Source: Propionibacteriales bacterium (GTDB lineage: Bacteria; Actinomycetota; Actinomycetes; Propionibacteriales; Nocardioidaceae). From it: DNA of 64,000 nucleotides. The stretch is taken from assembly GCA_009377795.1 (NCBI GenBank), contig WHTJ01000004.1, forward strand, positions 40,366-104,365. Direction: 5' to 3'. This document shows, in pieces, positions 9,224 to 17,574 of the stretch (the first letter of the stretch is position 1; each line of letters begins with the position of its first letter). The notes under the pieces were generated by a model. The model was not told where the DNA came from and searched no databases. It worked only from the letters and a program-made list of their open reading frames with translations. The translations under genes were made by a program, and so were the position numbers.

Positions 9224-9388
9224 GCCTCCACCTCCGAGGCCGAGCCTGGCCGGAACGACCAGGAGGAGGCCACGGCGGCATGACCGGCTGTGCACAACTC
9301 GGCCCGGGTACCGCGTGGTGGATGAAAACCGGCCCGCTCGCGGACGACGCGCGAGTCGCCGACATCAGCCAGAATCAGCCGCCCAGCA

Positions 9389-9712
9389 TCAGCCGGATAG
9401 ATCGTCGGTCTTGGGCGGCTCGAGATCGCTGGGCGTGAGCTCCTCGATGTTGACGTCCTTGAAGGTCACGACCTTGACGTTCTTCACGAACCTCTTCGGC
9501 CGGTAGATGTCCCAGACCCACGCGTCGGACATGGTGACCTCGAAGTACGCATCGTTGCCCTCGGTGCGTACCTTCAGGTCGGCGGTATTGCAGAGATAGA
9601 AGCGCCGGTCGGTCTCCACGACGTACTTGAAGATGCCCACCACGTCGCGGTATTCGCGGTAGAGCTGCAGCTCCATCTCCGCTTCGTACTTCTCGAGGTC
9701 TTCGGCACTCAT
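9389..9712 (-). CDS. DUF2469 protein
   Basis: This 107-residue acidic protein (MSAEDLEKYEAEMELQLYRE, then DVVGIFKYVVETDRRFYLCN) matches the strictly actinobacterial DUF2469 family, whose function I do not know. It is nearly always found downstream of rnhB, as here. Its ATG overlaps the rnhB stop by four bases, so the two are translationally coupled. Confidence 0.9.
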   Translation of the reverse strand: MSAEDLEKYEAEMELQLYREYRDVVGIFKYVVETDRRFYLCNTADLKVRTEGNDAYFEVTMSDAWVWDIYRPKRFVKNVKVVTFKDVNIEELTPSDLEPPKTDDLSG

Positions 9713-10464
9713 CGCGACATCTCCGGTTCGGCAATCGGGTCGGTTTCCACGCTCGCCGACAGCTCGTCCTCGAGCGTCGGCATCTGCTCTTCCATGGTCA
9801 CCACGGTCTGGTCGGCGGACGCTGCCCGGCGTACGTTGACGAACCTGCGGCGATGCTCCGCACAGGGACCGTGTTCGGCCAACGCGGTCTGGTGCTCCTC
9901 GGTCACGTAACCCTTGTGCGTCGCGAAGTCGTACCCGGGATACACGTCGTCCATCTGCTGCATGATCCGGTCGCGGGTCACCTTGGCGATCACCGACGCC
10001 GCGGCGATGCACGCCACCACCCGGTCGCCCTTCCACACCGCGAGGCCGGGCAGACCCAGCCCGTCCACCGGGAAGCCGTCGGTCAGCACGTACGCCGGGG
10101 GCTCGGACAACCTCGCCAATGCCCGGCGCAGGGCCTCCACGTTGGCGACGTGCATGCCGAGCCGGTCGCACTCGGCCGCGGGTACGACGACCACCGACCA
10201 GCTCAACGCCCGGCGCACGACCTGGTCGTAACAGCGCTCCCGGGCCCGCGCGGTCAGCAGCTTCGAGTCCGCCAGCCCGGGCACCTGGCCCGACCTGCTG
10301 TCCCGCAGTACGACGGCCGCCGCCACCAGCGGACCCGCGCACGCGCCCCGGCCGGCTTCGTCCACCCCGGCGATCGGGTCGAACCCGGCCCGCCGGAGGG
10401 CGCGCTCGTAGCCGTAGAGACCGGCGTCGCGCCGCACGGTCACTCCGCGAGGCAGATCACTCAT
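9709..10464 (-). CDS. rnhB: Ribonuclease HII
   Basis: RNase HII removes ribonucleotides from DNA and cuts RNA-DNA hybrids. The catalytic start motif is IAGVDEAGRGACAGPLVAAA (residues about 31-50) with the first acidic DE pair. The further conserved pieces are LADSKLLTARARE, VLTDGFPVDG, GDRVVACIAAASVIAKVTRD and the last Asp region YDFATHKGYVTEEH. The length of 251 residues is normal for actinobacteria. It follows the signal peptidase genes on the same strand with a short gap. Confidence 0.95.
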   Translation of the reverse strand: MSDLPRGVTVRRDAGLYGYERALRRAGFDPIAGVDEAGRGACAGPLVAAAVVLRDSRSGQVPGLADSKLLTARARERCYDQVVRRALSWSVVVVPAAECDRLGMHVANVEALRRALARLSEPPAYVLTDGFPVDGLGLPGLAVWKGDRVVACIAAASVIAKVTRDRIMQQMDDVYPGYDFATHKGYVTEEHQTALAEHGPCAEHRRRFVNVRRAASADQTVVTMEEQMPTLEDELSASVETDPIAEPEMSR

Positions 10465-10496
10465 ATCCTCCGAGCCTAGATCACGAGGCGTGCCAC

Positions 10497-11285
10497 TCAG
10501 CCCCGGCTCGCCCCAGCGGAGGATGGCGTCCTGACGATCGGTTCGTCGGGCGCCGGCCGGTCGCGGTCGGGTACGTCACGGAACGTGTCCGGCCTGCCGA
10601 GGCCCTTCCAGTCCCTCACCGGCCACACCGTGGCGAGGGCCTCCCCGACCAGGTTGTCCAGGGGCACGAACGCGGTCTCGTTCCGGCGCGAGTCGCGGGA
10701 GTTCGGGCGGTTGTCGCCCATCACCCACACGGCGTCCTTCGGCACCACCACGTCGAACTCCTCGTCCGACGGCTCAACGCGCGGCGGCAGGTAGTCCTCC
10801 TCGAGCAGGGGCGAGCCGTTGACCGTCACCCGGCCGTTTCGATCGCAGCACTTGACCCGGTCGCCGGGCTCAGCGATCAGCCGCTTGACCAAATACCCCT
10901 TGTCCGTCGCCGGGAGCACGCCCACGAACTCGAGGAACCTCGGCAGGACGCCGGTCTGCTCCGCCGGGCGCTCGGCCGCGGTCAGCCAGCCGCCGGGATC
11001 CTCGAACACCACCACGTCGCCGCGGTCGACGTCGCCCAGCTTGGTCACGGCGATCCGATCGCCCTCCTGGATCGTCGGCAGCATGGACCCGGTCGGTACG
11101 ACGAACGCCTGCACGACGAATCCCCGCAACAAGGCGGCCAGGACGATCGCGATGACGAGGATGATCGCGGTCTCCCACAAGAAGTGCACCAGCCGCTTGC
11201 CCGCACCCGGTGGCTTCGGATCCCCCCTGCGGCTCTGGCCGCCCCCCTCGTCGGTCCTGCCGGATGTGCTCAAGATATCGACCAC
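10497..11285 (-). CDS. lepB: Type I signal peptidase (first copy)
   Basis: One transmembrane helix (about residues 40-60, AIILVIAIVLAALLRGF) is followed by the serine/lysine protease domain that cleaves Sec and Tat signal peptides on the outer face of the membrane. The nucleophile Ser is in VPTGSMLPT and the general-base Lys in GYLVKRLIAEPGD. The box WVMGDNRPNSRDSR completes the family pattern. The start is a GTG. This is the downstream member of a tandem lepB pair behind rplS, a common actinobacterial arrangement; Streptomyces carries several in a row. Confidence 0.95.
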   Translation of the reverse strand: MVDILSTSGRTDEGGGQSRRGDPKPPGAGKRLVHFLWETAIILVIAIVLAALLRGFVVQAFVVPTGSMLPTIQEGDRIAVTKLGDVDRGDVVVFEDPGGWLTAAERPAEQTGVLPRFLEFVGVLPATDKGYLVKRLIAEPGDRVKCCDRNGRVTVNGSPLLEEDYLPPRVEPSDEEFDVVVPKDAVWVMGDNRPNSRDSRRNETAFVPLDNLVGEALATVWPVRDWKGLGRPDTFRDVPDRDRPAPDEPIVRTPSSAGASRG

Positions 11286-11364
11286 TCGCGATCGCCGTCC
11301 TTGGATGCCGGTGTCGAGACCTCCCTATCACGCCCGCCGACCACCCGGCCGTCGTACGCTCCCA

Positions 11365-12207
11365 TCAGCCGCCTCCGGCCTCGAGCCGGGTGAACGTCTC
11401 CGGCCGATCCGTGATCGCAGCCCGGCCGAGCGGCCACACGGTCGCCGCGACCCGGCCGACGACCATGTCCTCGGGAATGGTCGCCAGTACCGGGTCCTTC
11501 TTCCGTTCGACGTCCGTGGTCTCGGGGTCGTCGTAGAAGAGATGGGCGCGCGAGTCGGCGGAGTTGACCCGGTTGTCACCCATCACCCACAGGCGGTTCT
11601 CGGGAACCCTGACCTTGAACGTCTGCAACGAGGGTTTCACGGAATTGGGCAGGTACGTCGACTCGTCGATCGGCTCGCCGTTGACGAGAACGCGGCCCTC
11701 CCGGTCACAACATCGCACCCGGTCACCGCCGACGGCGATCACCCGTTTGACCAGATGGTCGCCCGCCGGATACAGGCCGAAGAACTCCATAACCCCCGTG
11801 ATCGGGTTGCCCGAATCGGCAGTCTGCACGGGCAACCAGCCGCCGGGATCGGAGAAGACGACGATGTCGCCGCGCTGAGGCTCGCCGAACCAGAAGGACA
11901 CCTTCTCGACCGCGATCCGGTCGCGCTCGATGAGGGTGTCGTGCATCGAGGCGGACGGGATGTAGAACAGCTGTACGAACAGGGATTTGAGCAGGATCGC
12001 CAGACCGAGGGCGATGCAGAGCAGGATGACGAGCTCCTGCCACAGTGGCAGCTGCTTGCGTTCGAGCCGTCGTTTACCCCTGGTCGGGGCCTTGGACCTG
12101 CTCCTGTTGTGCTGAGCGTCGTACCGCGCGTCGTGCTTCGCCCGCGAGGACCGCGAACCACCGGTGTAACCGGTGACGCGGCCTCGAAGGTCGTCGGCGT
12201 CAGGCAC
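11365..12207 (-). CDS. lepB: Type I signal peptidase (second copy)
   Basis: This paralogue has a longer, very basic cytoplasmic head (about 50 residues, rich in Arg and Lys) before the transmembrane helix ELVILLCIALGLAILLKSLF. The catalytic Ser is in IPSASMHDTL and the Lys in HLVKRVIAVGGD; the box is WVMGDNRVNSADSR. Compared with its neighbour it has a different substrate-pocket region and tail, so the two probably divide the secretome, though that is inference. The start is GTG at 12207, 24 bp after the rplS stop. Confidence 0.95.
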   Translation of the reverse strand: MPDADDLRGRVTGYTGGSRSSRAKHDARYDAQHNRSRSKAPTRGKRRLERKQLPLWQELVILLCIALGLAILLKSLFVQLFYIPSASMHDTLIERDRIAVEKVSFWFGEPQRGDIVVFSDPGGWLPVQTADSGNPITGVMEFFGLYPAGDHLVKRVIAVGGDRVRCCDREGRVLVNGEPIDESTYLPNSVKPSLQTFKVRVPENRLWVMGDNRVNSADSRAHLFYDDPETTDVERKKDPVLATIPEDMVVGRVAATVWPLGRAAITDRPETFTRLEAGGG

Positions 12208-12231
12208 TCCGTGAGCCTAACTCGGCAAGCG

Positions 12232-12594
12232 TCACGCGCTGCCGGTCGGCTCGCGGCGTTCCTTGATCTTGGCGGCCTTGCCGCGCAGGTTCCGGAGGTA
12301 GTAGAGCTTGGCGCGGCGTACGTCGCCTCGCGCGCTGACCTCGATCTTCTCGATCACCGGGGTGTGCAGCGGGAACGTCCGCTCCACGCCGACACCGAAG
12401 CTGATCTTGCGGACCGTGAAGGTGCGCCGGATGCCGGAGCCCTGCTGCCGGATGCAGACGCCCTGGAAGACCTGGATTCGGGAGCGGCTGCCCTCGACGA
12501 CCCGGACATGGACCTTCAGGGTGTCACCGGGCCGGAACTCGGGAATGTCGTCGCGGGCGACTGCCGCGTCGACGGCGTCGATCGCGTTGGCCAT
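12232..12594 (-). CDS. rplS: 50S ribosomal protein L19
   Basis: L19 sits at the 30S-50S interface. The sequence [20 protein letters not shown], then [40 protein letters not shown] and [19 protein letters not shown], is diagnostic. I start at the ATG at 12594 (120 residues), which is preceded by GAGGAAG. The frame also has an in-frame ATG at 12621. The 196-bp gap upstream to trmD is large enough for its own promoter, which I could not pinpoint. Confidence 0.95.
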   Translation of the reverse strand: MANAIDAVDAAVARDDIPEFRPGDTLKVHVRVVEGSRSRIQVFQGVCIRQQGSGIRRTFTVRKISFGVGVERTFPLHTPVIEKIEVSARGDVRRAKLYYLRNLRGKAAKIKERREPTGSA

Positions 12595-12790
12595 GATGGC
12601 TCGCTTCCTCGCAAGTGCCATGGGTCACCCACGGACGTGGGGCGGGTCGGTATGGCGGCCTGCGCGTCGTTCGGATGCTCCCCCCATGGCAGGAGCACGA
12701 CGCACGGCGCCGACGGACCAGTGTGCCATAGCCGGACCGATGACGAGAAATCGCCCGGGCGCGACAACCGGCGTCGAGCCGGACGCGGCG

Positions 12791-13558
12791 TCAGTCTTCG
12801 GGCCGGTCGAGCGCGTCCAGGTCCGCGGGGTCGAGGTCGTCGCGCAGCCTGTCGATCAGGTCCGGGCGGCGCTGCGCCGTACGCCGCAACGCCTGGTCGC
12901 GACGCCAGCGCGCCACCTGGCCGTGATGCCCGGACAGCAGAACCTCCGGCACCCGCAACCCGCGCCACTCCGCGGGCTTGGTGTAGAGCGGGTACTCCAG
13001 CAGGCCGCCCCGCTCGCCGGTGCTGTGCGACTCCTCGCGCAGCGACTCCGGGTTGCCCAGGAAACCGGGCAGCAGCCGTACGACTGTCTCGATCACCACC
13101 AGCGCGGCCGCCTCGCCACCGTTGAGCACGTAGTCGCCGATGCTCACGTCGTCGACCGGCATCCGGGCGGCGGCATGGTCCACGACCCGCTGGTCGAGAC
13201 CCTCATAACGAGCACAGGCGAACAACAGCCAGGGTTCACCCGCCAGCTCCTCGGCCAGCCGCTGGTCGAACCGGCGGCCGGACGGCGTCATGACCAGGAG
13301 CCGCGGCGGTGGTTCCGCGTCGGCCGGCGCGAGCGCGTCCAGGGCCTCGCCCCAGGGTTCGGGACGCATCACCATGCCGGCACCGCCGCCGTACGGCGTG
13401 TCGTCGACCGTGCGATGGCGATCGTGCGTCCACTGCCTCAGCTCGTGAGCGTGGACCTCCAGCAGGCCCACCTGCTGGGCCTTGCCGACCAGCGACAGGC
13501 CCAGCGGGGCGAGGTACTCGGGGAAGATCGAGACGATGTCGATGCGCATCGCGTTCAC
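12791..13558 (-). CDS. trmD: tRNA (guanine-37 N1) methyltransferase
   Basis: TrmD methylates G37 of tRNAs using S-adenosylmethionine, which prevents frameshifting. The SPOUT-fold knot is visible in [49 protein letters not shown] and [17 protein letters not shown]. The length of 255 residues is normal. A GTG at 13558 overlaps the rimM stop by four bases; an ATG three codons downstream ([13 protein letters not shown]) is an alternative start. It is coupled to rimM, as in most bacteria. Confidence 0.95.
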   Translation of the reverse strand: MNAMRIDIVSIFPEYLAPLGLSLVGKAQQVGLLEVHAHELRQWTHDRHRTVDDTPYGGGAGMVMRPEPWGEALDALAPADAEPPPRLLVMTPSGRRFDQRLAEELAGEPWLLFACARYEGLDQRVVDHAAARMPVDDVSIGDYVLNGGEAAALVVIETVVRLLPGFLGNPESLREESHSTGERGGLLEYPLYTKPAEWRGLRVPEVLLSGHHGQVARWRRDQALRRTAQRRPDLIDRLRDDLDPADLDALDRPED

Positions 13559-14082
13559 TCCATCATCTCGGGTTCGAGCAGCCCTGGGCGGTTCGCGATG
13601 GTGAGCCGGCCGGACGGGATATCGACCTCGGGCACGAGATCCGACACGAAGGGCACCATGGCCTCGCCGCCGGAGTTCCTGCGTACGACCAGCACATCGT
13701 GCGCGGGATGATGCAGCACTCGCACCACCTCGCCCACCTCCGCACCGTCGGCCTCGACCCGCAGCCCGACCAGCTGATGATCGTAGAACTCGTCCGGACC
13801 GGGCGGCACCGCCGCCGGATCGGCCTCGACCGTCAGGAGAACACCGCGCAGGCCCTCGGCCGTGCCGCGGTCGGCCACCTCCTCGAACGACACCAGTAGC
13901 CGATCGCCGTGCGCCCGGACCGCGGACACCGTGAGCGGGCCGGCGGCGGGAGGATCGGTCAGGAGTACGGCGCCCGGCGCGAACCGCCGGTCGGGCTCCT
14001 CGGTACGCGACTCGATCGAGACCTCACCGCGGACGCCGTGCGCTCTTCCGATCCGGCCGATGACCACGTCCACGGGTGCCAT
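13555..14082 (-). CDS. rimM: 16S rRNA processing protein RimM
   Basis: RimM assists maturation of the 30S head by binding S19. The N-terminal RimM fold has [20 protein letters not shown], and the C-terminal PRC-barrel has [20 protein letters not shown] and [18 protein letters not shown]. At 175 residues it is full length. It lies between khpA and trmD in the order rpsP-khpA-rimM-trmD-rplS. The 197-bp gap to khpA is unusually rich in repeats. Confidence 0.94.
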   Translation of the reverse strand: MAPVDVVIGRIGRAHGVRGEVSIESRTEEPDRRFAPGAVLLTDPPAAGPLTVSAVRAHGDRLLVSFEEVADRGTAEGLRGVLLTVEADPAAVPPGPDEFYDHQLVGLRVEADGAEVGEVVRVLHHPAHDVLVVRRNSGGEAMVPFVSDLVPEVDIPSGRLTIANRPGLLEPEMME

Positions 14083-14095
14083 CTTCTCTCGGCGT

Positions 14096-14158
14096 CATTG
14101 TGTGGCGCGTTCTGGCGGGCAAATCAGACACCGCTCCGCCATTTCGCGCCACGCAATG
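14096..14158. repeat. Dispersed hairpin repeat, family B, copy 1
   Basis: Inverted arms CATTGTGTGGCGCG (14096-14109) and CGCGCCACGCAATG (14145-14158) pair at 13 of 14 positions around a 35-nt centre. A second copy with the same ends, and also sharing TGGCGCGTTC inside the left end and GCCATTTCGCGCC at the right end, lies at 59837-59897. The middles differ, so what is conserved is the hairpin. Confidence 0.7.
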
Positions 14159-14163
14159 CGGAC

Positions 14164-14301
14164 CTCCGACCGCCTACCGGCGGTCTACGTCGACGCGGCG
14201 TCATCTGCTTCGTCTCCTCCGACCGCCTACCGGCGGTCTACGTCGACGCGGCGTCATCTGCTTCGTCTCCTCCGACCGCCTACCGGCGGTCTACGTCGAC
14301 G
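14164..14301. repeat. 53-bp tandem repeat carrying three hairpins, overlapping the khpA 3' end
   Basis: A 53-bp unit starts at 14164, 14217 and 14270; the third copy is truncated after 32 bp and is the 3' end of khpA. Every copy contains a perfect hairpin, GACCGCC-TACC-GGCGGTC. The array therefore puts three hairpins in a row between khpA and rimM and duplicates the last codons and stop of khpA. Confidence 0.9.
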
Positions 14302-14519
14302 AAGTCGACCCGCGCGCCGCCCTTGCCGGCCAGTGCGCTGATCACAGTGCGGAAGGCGGTGGCCGTACGGCCTGAGCGGCCGATGACCTTGCCCAGGTCG
14401 TCGGGATGCACGCGCACCTCGAGCAGCCGGCCGCGGCGGGTGTTCTTGGACCGGACCGTCACATCGTCGGGGTGTTCGACGATGCCCCTCACCAGGTGCT
14501 CCAGCGCCTCGGCCAGCAC
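14280..14519 (-). CDS. khpA: KH-domain RNA-binding protein KhpA
   Basis: This 79-residue protein is a single type II KH domain with the RNA-contacting GRSG loop in DLGKVIGRSGRTATAFRTV. KhpA binds many RNAs and is linked to cell division and ribosome maturation in other Gram-positive bacteria. The start is a GTG two bases after the rpsP stop, so it is coupled to rpsP. Its last codons (VDFVDVDRR) lie inside the third unit of the 53-bp tandem repeat. Confidence 0.92.
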   Translation of the reverse strand: MLAEALEHLVRGIVEHPDDVTVRSKNTRRGRLLEVRVHPDDLGKVIGRSGRTATAFRTVISALAGKGGARVDFVDVDRR

Positions 14520-14521
14520 GC

Positions 14522-15133
14522 TCAGGACTCGCCGTTCTCTTTGGAGTCGGAGCCGGCCGGAGCCGGCTCGTCGCCCTTGGGCTCGTCGGTCTTGGGCTCG
14601 TCCGCCGTACTCGCCTCGTCCGCCGTACTCGCCTCGTCCGCCGTACTCGCCTCGGCGGACGTCTCGCTCGCCTCCGTGGCGGTCGCCTCCGTGGCGGTCG
14701 CCGCGCCCTTCTCCTCGGCCTTGGCGTCGGCCTTCGCGGCCTTCGTGGCCTTCGAGGTCTTCTTCGGCGTGGTCGCCCGCGACTTGGGCTCGCCCGTGGC
14801 GTCCTTGAGCGCCTCGTTGAAGACCTCGGTCTTGTCGCGCTTCGTCTCCGGTACGCGCATCGGCTCCGGAGCCGCCTCGCCCTTGAACTGCTGCCAGTCG
14901 CCGGTCACCTTGAGCAGCGCGGCCACCGGCTCGGTGGGCTGGGCGCCGACGCCGAGCCAGTACTGCGCGCGCTCCGAGTCGACGTGAATCGTCGACGGGT
15001 CGGTCTTGGGGTTGTAGGTCCCGATCTCCTCGATCACGCGGCCGTCGCGCTTCTTGCGCGAGTCCACGACCACGACACGGTAAAACGGCGTACGGACCTT
15101 GCCCATACGCTTCAAGCGGATCTTGACGGCCAC
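14522..15133 (-). CDS. rpsP: 30S ribosomal protein S16 with a long charged tail
   Basis: The N-terminal 80-90 residues are a standard S16: [39 protein letters not shown], and [19 protein letters not shown]16 binds 16S rRNA early in 30S assembly. At 203 residues it is more than twice the usual bacterial length. The extension from about residue 95 is first Lys-rich ([20 protein letters not shown]) and then acidic, with three perfect copies of ASTADE, and ends [10 protein letters not shown]. Actinobacterial S16 proteins often carry tails, but this one is among the longer I would expect. Confidence 0.95.
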   Translation of the reverse strand: MAVKIRLKRMGKVRTPFYRVVVVDSRKKRDGRVIEEIGTYNPKTDPSTIHVDSERAQYWLGVGAQPTEPVAALLKVTGDWQQFKGEAAPEPMRVPETKRDKTEVFNEALKDATGEPKSRATTPKKTSKATKAAKADAKAEEKGAATATEATATEASETSAEASTADEASTADEASTADEPKTDEPKGDEPAPAGSDSKENGES

Positions 15134-15329
15134 AGGTGTGGTGTCTCCCTCGGGGTCAGATGTGGGTGAGAGGCCACCGACCGCGTGGGGCCACGGCCCG
15201 GCCTACTCGGCGGATCCGGCCGCCGTGTGGTTGAGAGGGTCCGCACGCGACCAGAGTCGGCGGACATTGTGCCAGATCGGGCCGCGTCCACTCCAATCCG
15301 GTCCCGCGGACCGTGCCGATCACCCGGCC

Positions 15330-16415
15330 CTAGCGAACCACCCGGCCACGCAGGATGACCCGGGACGGCTCGCGCAAAACTCCGACGTCCAGGGTCGGGT
15401 CCGCCGGGTAGACCACCAGGTCGGCCGGCGCGCCCTCCTCGAGGGTGGGGTTGTGGCCGAGCCATTCGCGAGCCCGCCAGGAGGCGGCGCCGAGCGCGTC
15501 GTACGCCGACATGCCGTGACGCACCAGCTCTGCGATCTCCTCCCCGATCAGGCCGTGCGGCAGGACCGCACCGGCGTCGCTGCCGGCGTACATCGGGACC
15601 CCGGCCTCGTACGCCGCGGCGATCGTCTGCTTGCGCTGCTCGAAGAGCGCCAGCATGTGCCGGGAGTACTCGGGGAACTTCTCCCCGGCCTGTTCGGCGT
15701 ACTTGGGGAAGTTGTTCAGCTGCCACGCGGTCGGAACCAGCGCGACCCGGCGTTCCGCCATGGTCGCAATCAGGTCGGGACCCAGACCGGTGCCGTGCTC
15801 GATGCAGTCGATCCCGGCGCCGATCAGGTCCGGCAGTGCGTCCTCGCCGAACACGTGCGCCGTGACCCGGGCGCCGTGCTCGTGGGCGGCGGCGATGCCC
15901 TCCTCGAGCGCGGCGCGAGGCCAGCACGGAGCAAGGTCGCCGATATCGCGGTCGATCCAGTCGCCGACCAGTTTGACCCAGCCGTCGCCGCGTCGCGCCT
16001 CCTGCTTCATGTACGCCGGCAGCTCCTCAGGCTCGATCTCGTGGGCGAAGTTGCGCATGTAGCGCTTGGGCCGGGCGAGAAACCGACCGGCCCGGATGAG
16101 CCTTGGCAGGTTGTCGCGCTCTTGGATCCAGCGCGTGTCGCTGGGCGAACCGCAGTCCCGCAGCAGCAGGGCACCCGCGTCCCGGTCCGACGTGGCCTGC
16201 TGCTCCTGGACGTCCTCGGGTATGCCGCCATGCTCGCCCAGTCCCACGTGGCAATGCGCGTCGACCAGCCCGGGGACGATCCACCCCTCAGCAACCGTCG
16301 AGGCGCCGCCCGACGGTACGTCGTAGGTCACCCGGCCGTGCACGACGTACACATCTCGGTGCTCGCCCTCGGGCAACACCACACCACGAACTCGGATCAC
16401 GTCAGCCTCAGTCAT
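15330..16415 (-). CDS. Metal-dependent amidohydrolase
   Basis: A TIM-barrel amidohydrolase of 361 residues. The metal ligands are visible as VDAHCHVGLG (H-x-H), WVKLVGDW (possible bridging Lys), VTAHVFGE, CIEHGTGL and YAGSDAGAV. Composite-domain beta strands flank the barrel (VIRVRGVVLPEGEHRDVYVV at the start, ADLVVYPADPTLD at the end). This resembles the imidazolonepropionase/prolidase-like branch, but substrate cannot be read from the sequence. I start at the ATG at 16415 (MTEADVIRV). It is divergent from the phosphodiesterase gene at 16483. Confidence 0.85.
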   Translation of the reverse strand: MTEADVIRVRGVVLPEGEHRDVYVVHGRVTYDVPSGGASTVAEGWIVPGLVDAHCHVGLGEHGGIPEDVQEQQATSDRDAGALLLRDCGSPSDTRWIQERDNLPRLIRAGRFLARPKRYMRNFAHEIEPEELPAYMKQEARRGDGWVKLVGDWIDRDIGDLAPCWPRAALEEGIAAAHEHGARVTAHVFGEDALPDLIGAGIDCIEHGTGLGPDLIATMAERRVALVPTAWQLNNFPKYAEQAGEKFPEYSRHMLALFEQRKQTIAAAYEAGVPMYAGSDAGAVLPHGLIGEEIAELVRHGMSAYDALGAASWRAREWLGHNPTLEEGAPADLVVYPADPTLDVGVLREPSRVILRGRVVR

Positions 16416-16482
16416 GACCCCGCAGGTTACTGGTCGTCCGTTCTCCGTTTCGCTCCCGGGGGAAGTGCAATACGCTGCGGCC

Positions 16483-17487
16483 ATGTTCAGTCGGCTGCGG
16501 GGTCGGGCTCTGGCCTCGGTCTTCGTCCTGGCGGTGGCGACGGCCGGGTTGGGCGGTACGACGTCCTACGCGACACCGACCGCCGACCGCGGTGAGCGCA
16601 CCACGACTGCCAACCCCTGGCTGGACCGCCGGGTCATGAACATGGCTCACCAAGGCGGTGAGGCGGAGGCGCCGTCGAACACGCTGTACGCCTTCAAGCG
16701 GGCCGTCGAGCTCGGGGCGGACATGATCGAGCTCGACGTGCACTCGACCAAGGACGACAAGCTCGTGGTGATCCACGACGCCACCGTGGACCGCACGACC
16801 AACGGCACCGGGCGCGTGCGCGACATGACCCGCAAGCAGGTGCAGGCCCTCGATGCGGCGTACGACTTCGACCCCGAAGGCGGCTATCCGTTCCGCGGCG
16901 TGCGCACCCGTGACGTGCCGCCGCCCGAGGGCTACAAGGCCGACGACTTCAAGATCCCCACCCTGCGCGAGGTCTTCAGGGCGTTCCGGGACGTGCCGAT
17001 CAACATCGAGATCAAAGGCACGGCCGACACCGATACCCAGTCGTTCCTGCACAACGCCGAGCTGCTGGCGGAGTTCCTCAATCGGCGCGACCGCACGGAC
17101 GTGATCGTGGTGTCGTTCGAGCAGCTGGCCGTGACCTACTTCCACCAGCTGGCGCCGCAGATCGACACCGCACCAGGCACCGCCGGCCTGGCGGCGTACT
17201 GGGCTCTCGGCATCCCACCGGGGTTCGGCACCAAGGCTCTGCAGGTGCCGATCGAGTACCAGGGCGTCACGGTCACCACCCCCGAGTTCGTGCAGCGGGC
17301 GCACACCGACGGTTTTGCCGTGCACGTCTGGCTGAGTAGCCAGGAGGAGAACGAGGACGTCTACAACCAGCTGATCGACATGTGTGTCGACGGCATCATG
17401 GCGGCGTACCCGACCCGACTGGAGAAGGTCCTCGACGACCGCGGGATCACGCGGCCAGGTGAGCCCGGCGTCGACCCCTGCATCTAG
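16483..17487 (+). CDS. Secreted glycerophosphodiester phosphodiesterase (first copy)
   Basis: The 334-residue protein has a signal peptide (MFSRLRGRALASVFVLAVAT, then AGLGG) and a GDPD barrel. Motifs are NMAHQGGEAEAPSNTLYAFK (normally HRG; here HQG), MIELDVHSTKDDKLVVIHDA, DRTTNGTG, INIEIKG and VHVWLSS. GDPD enzymes release glycerol 3-phosphate from glycerophosphodiesters. The Arg-to-Gln change next to the first catalytic His is shared with a known subgroup, so activity is likely but not certain. A GGGGGAAG lies too far upstream (about 17 bp) to be an ideal ribosome binding site. Confidence 0.85.
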   Translation: MFSRLRGRALASVFVLAVATAGLGGTTSYATPTADRGERTTTANPWLDRRVMNMAHQGGEAEAPSNTLYAFKRAVELGADMIELDVHSTKDDKLVVIHDATVDRTTNGTGRVRDMTRKQVQALDAAYDFDPEGGYPFRGVRTRDVPPPEGYKADDFKIPTLREVFRAFRDVPINIEIKGTADTDTQSFLHNAELLAEFLNRRDRTDVIVVSFEQLAVTYFHQLAPQIDTAPGTAGLAAYWALGIPPGFGTKALQVPIEYQGVTVTTPEFVQRAHTDGFAVHVWLSSQEENEDVYNQLIDMCVDGIMAAYPTRLEKVLDDRGITRPGEPGVDPCI

Positions 17488-17508
17488 GCACCCCGCATCG
17501 TCTTCCGC

Positions 17509-17528
17509 CATTGGGTCGGGAAACGGTG
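17509..17528. repeat. Dispersed repeat, family D, copy in the GDPD-ffh gap
   Basis: The minus strand here reads CACCGTTTCCCGACCCAATG, identical over 20 bases to 33462-33481 in the rsmD-dinB gap. The gap lies between convergent genes, a typical place for terminator-like hairpins, but in this copy the pairing partner (ACGATG) is weaker. Confidence 0.65.
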
Positions 17529-17574
17529 GCAGATCTGGGGCCCACCTCAGCGCGGAAGCAAGGGTCCGATGGGA

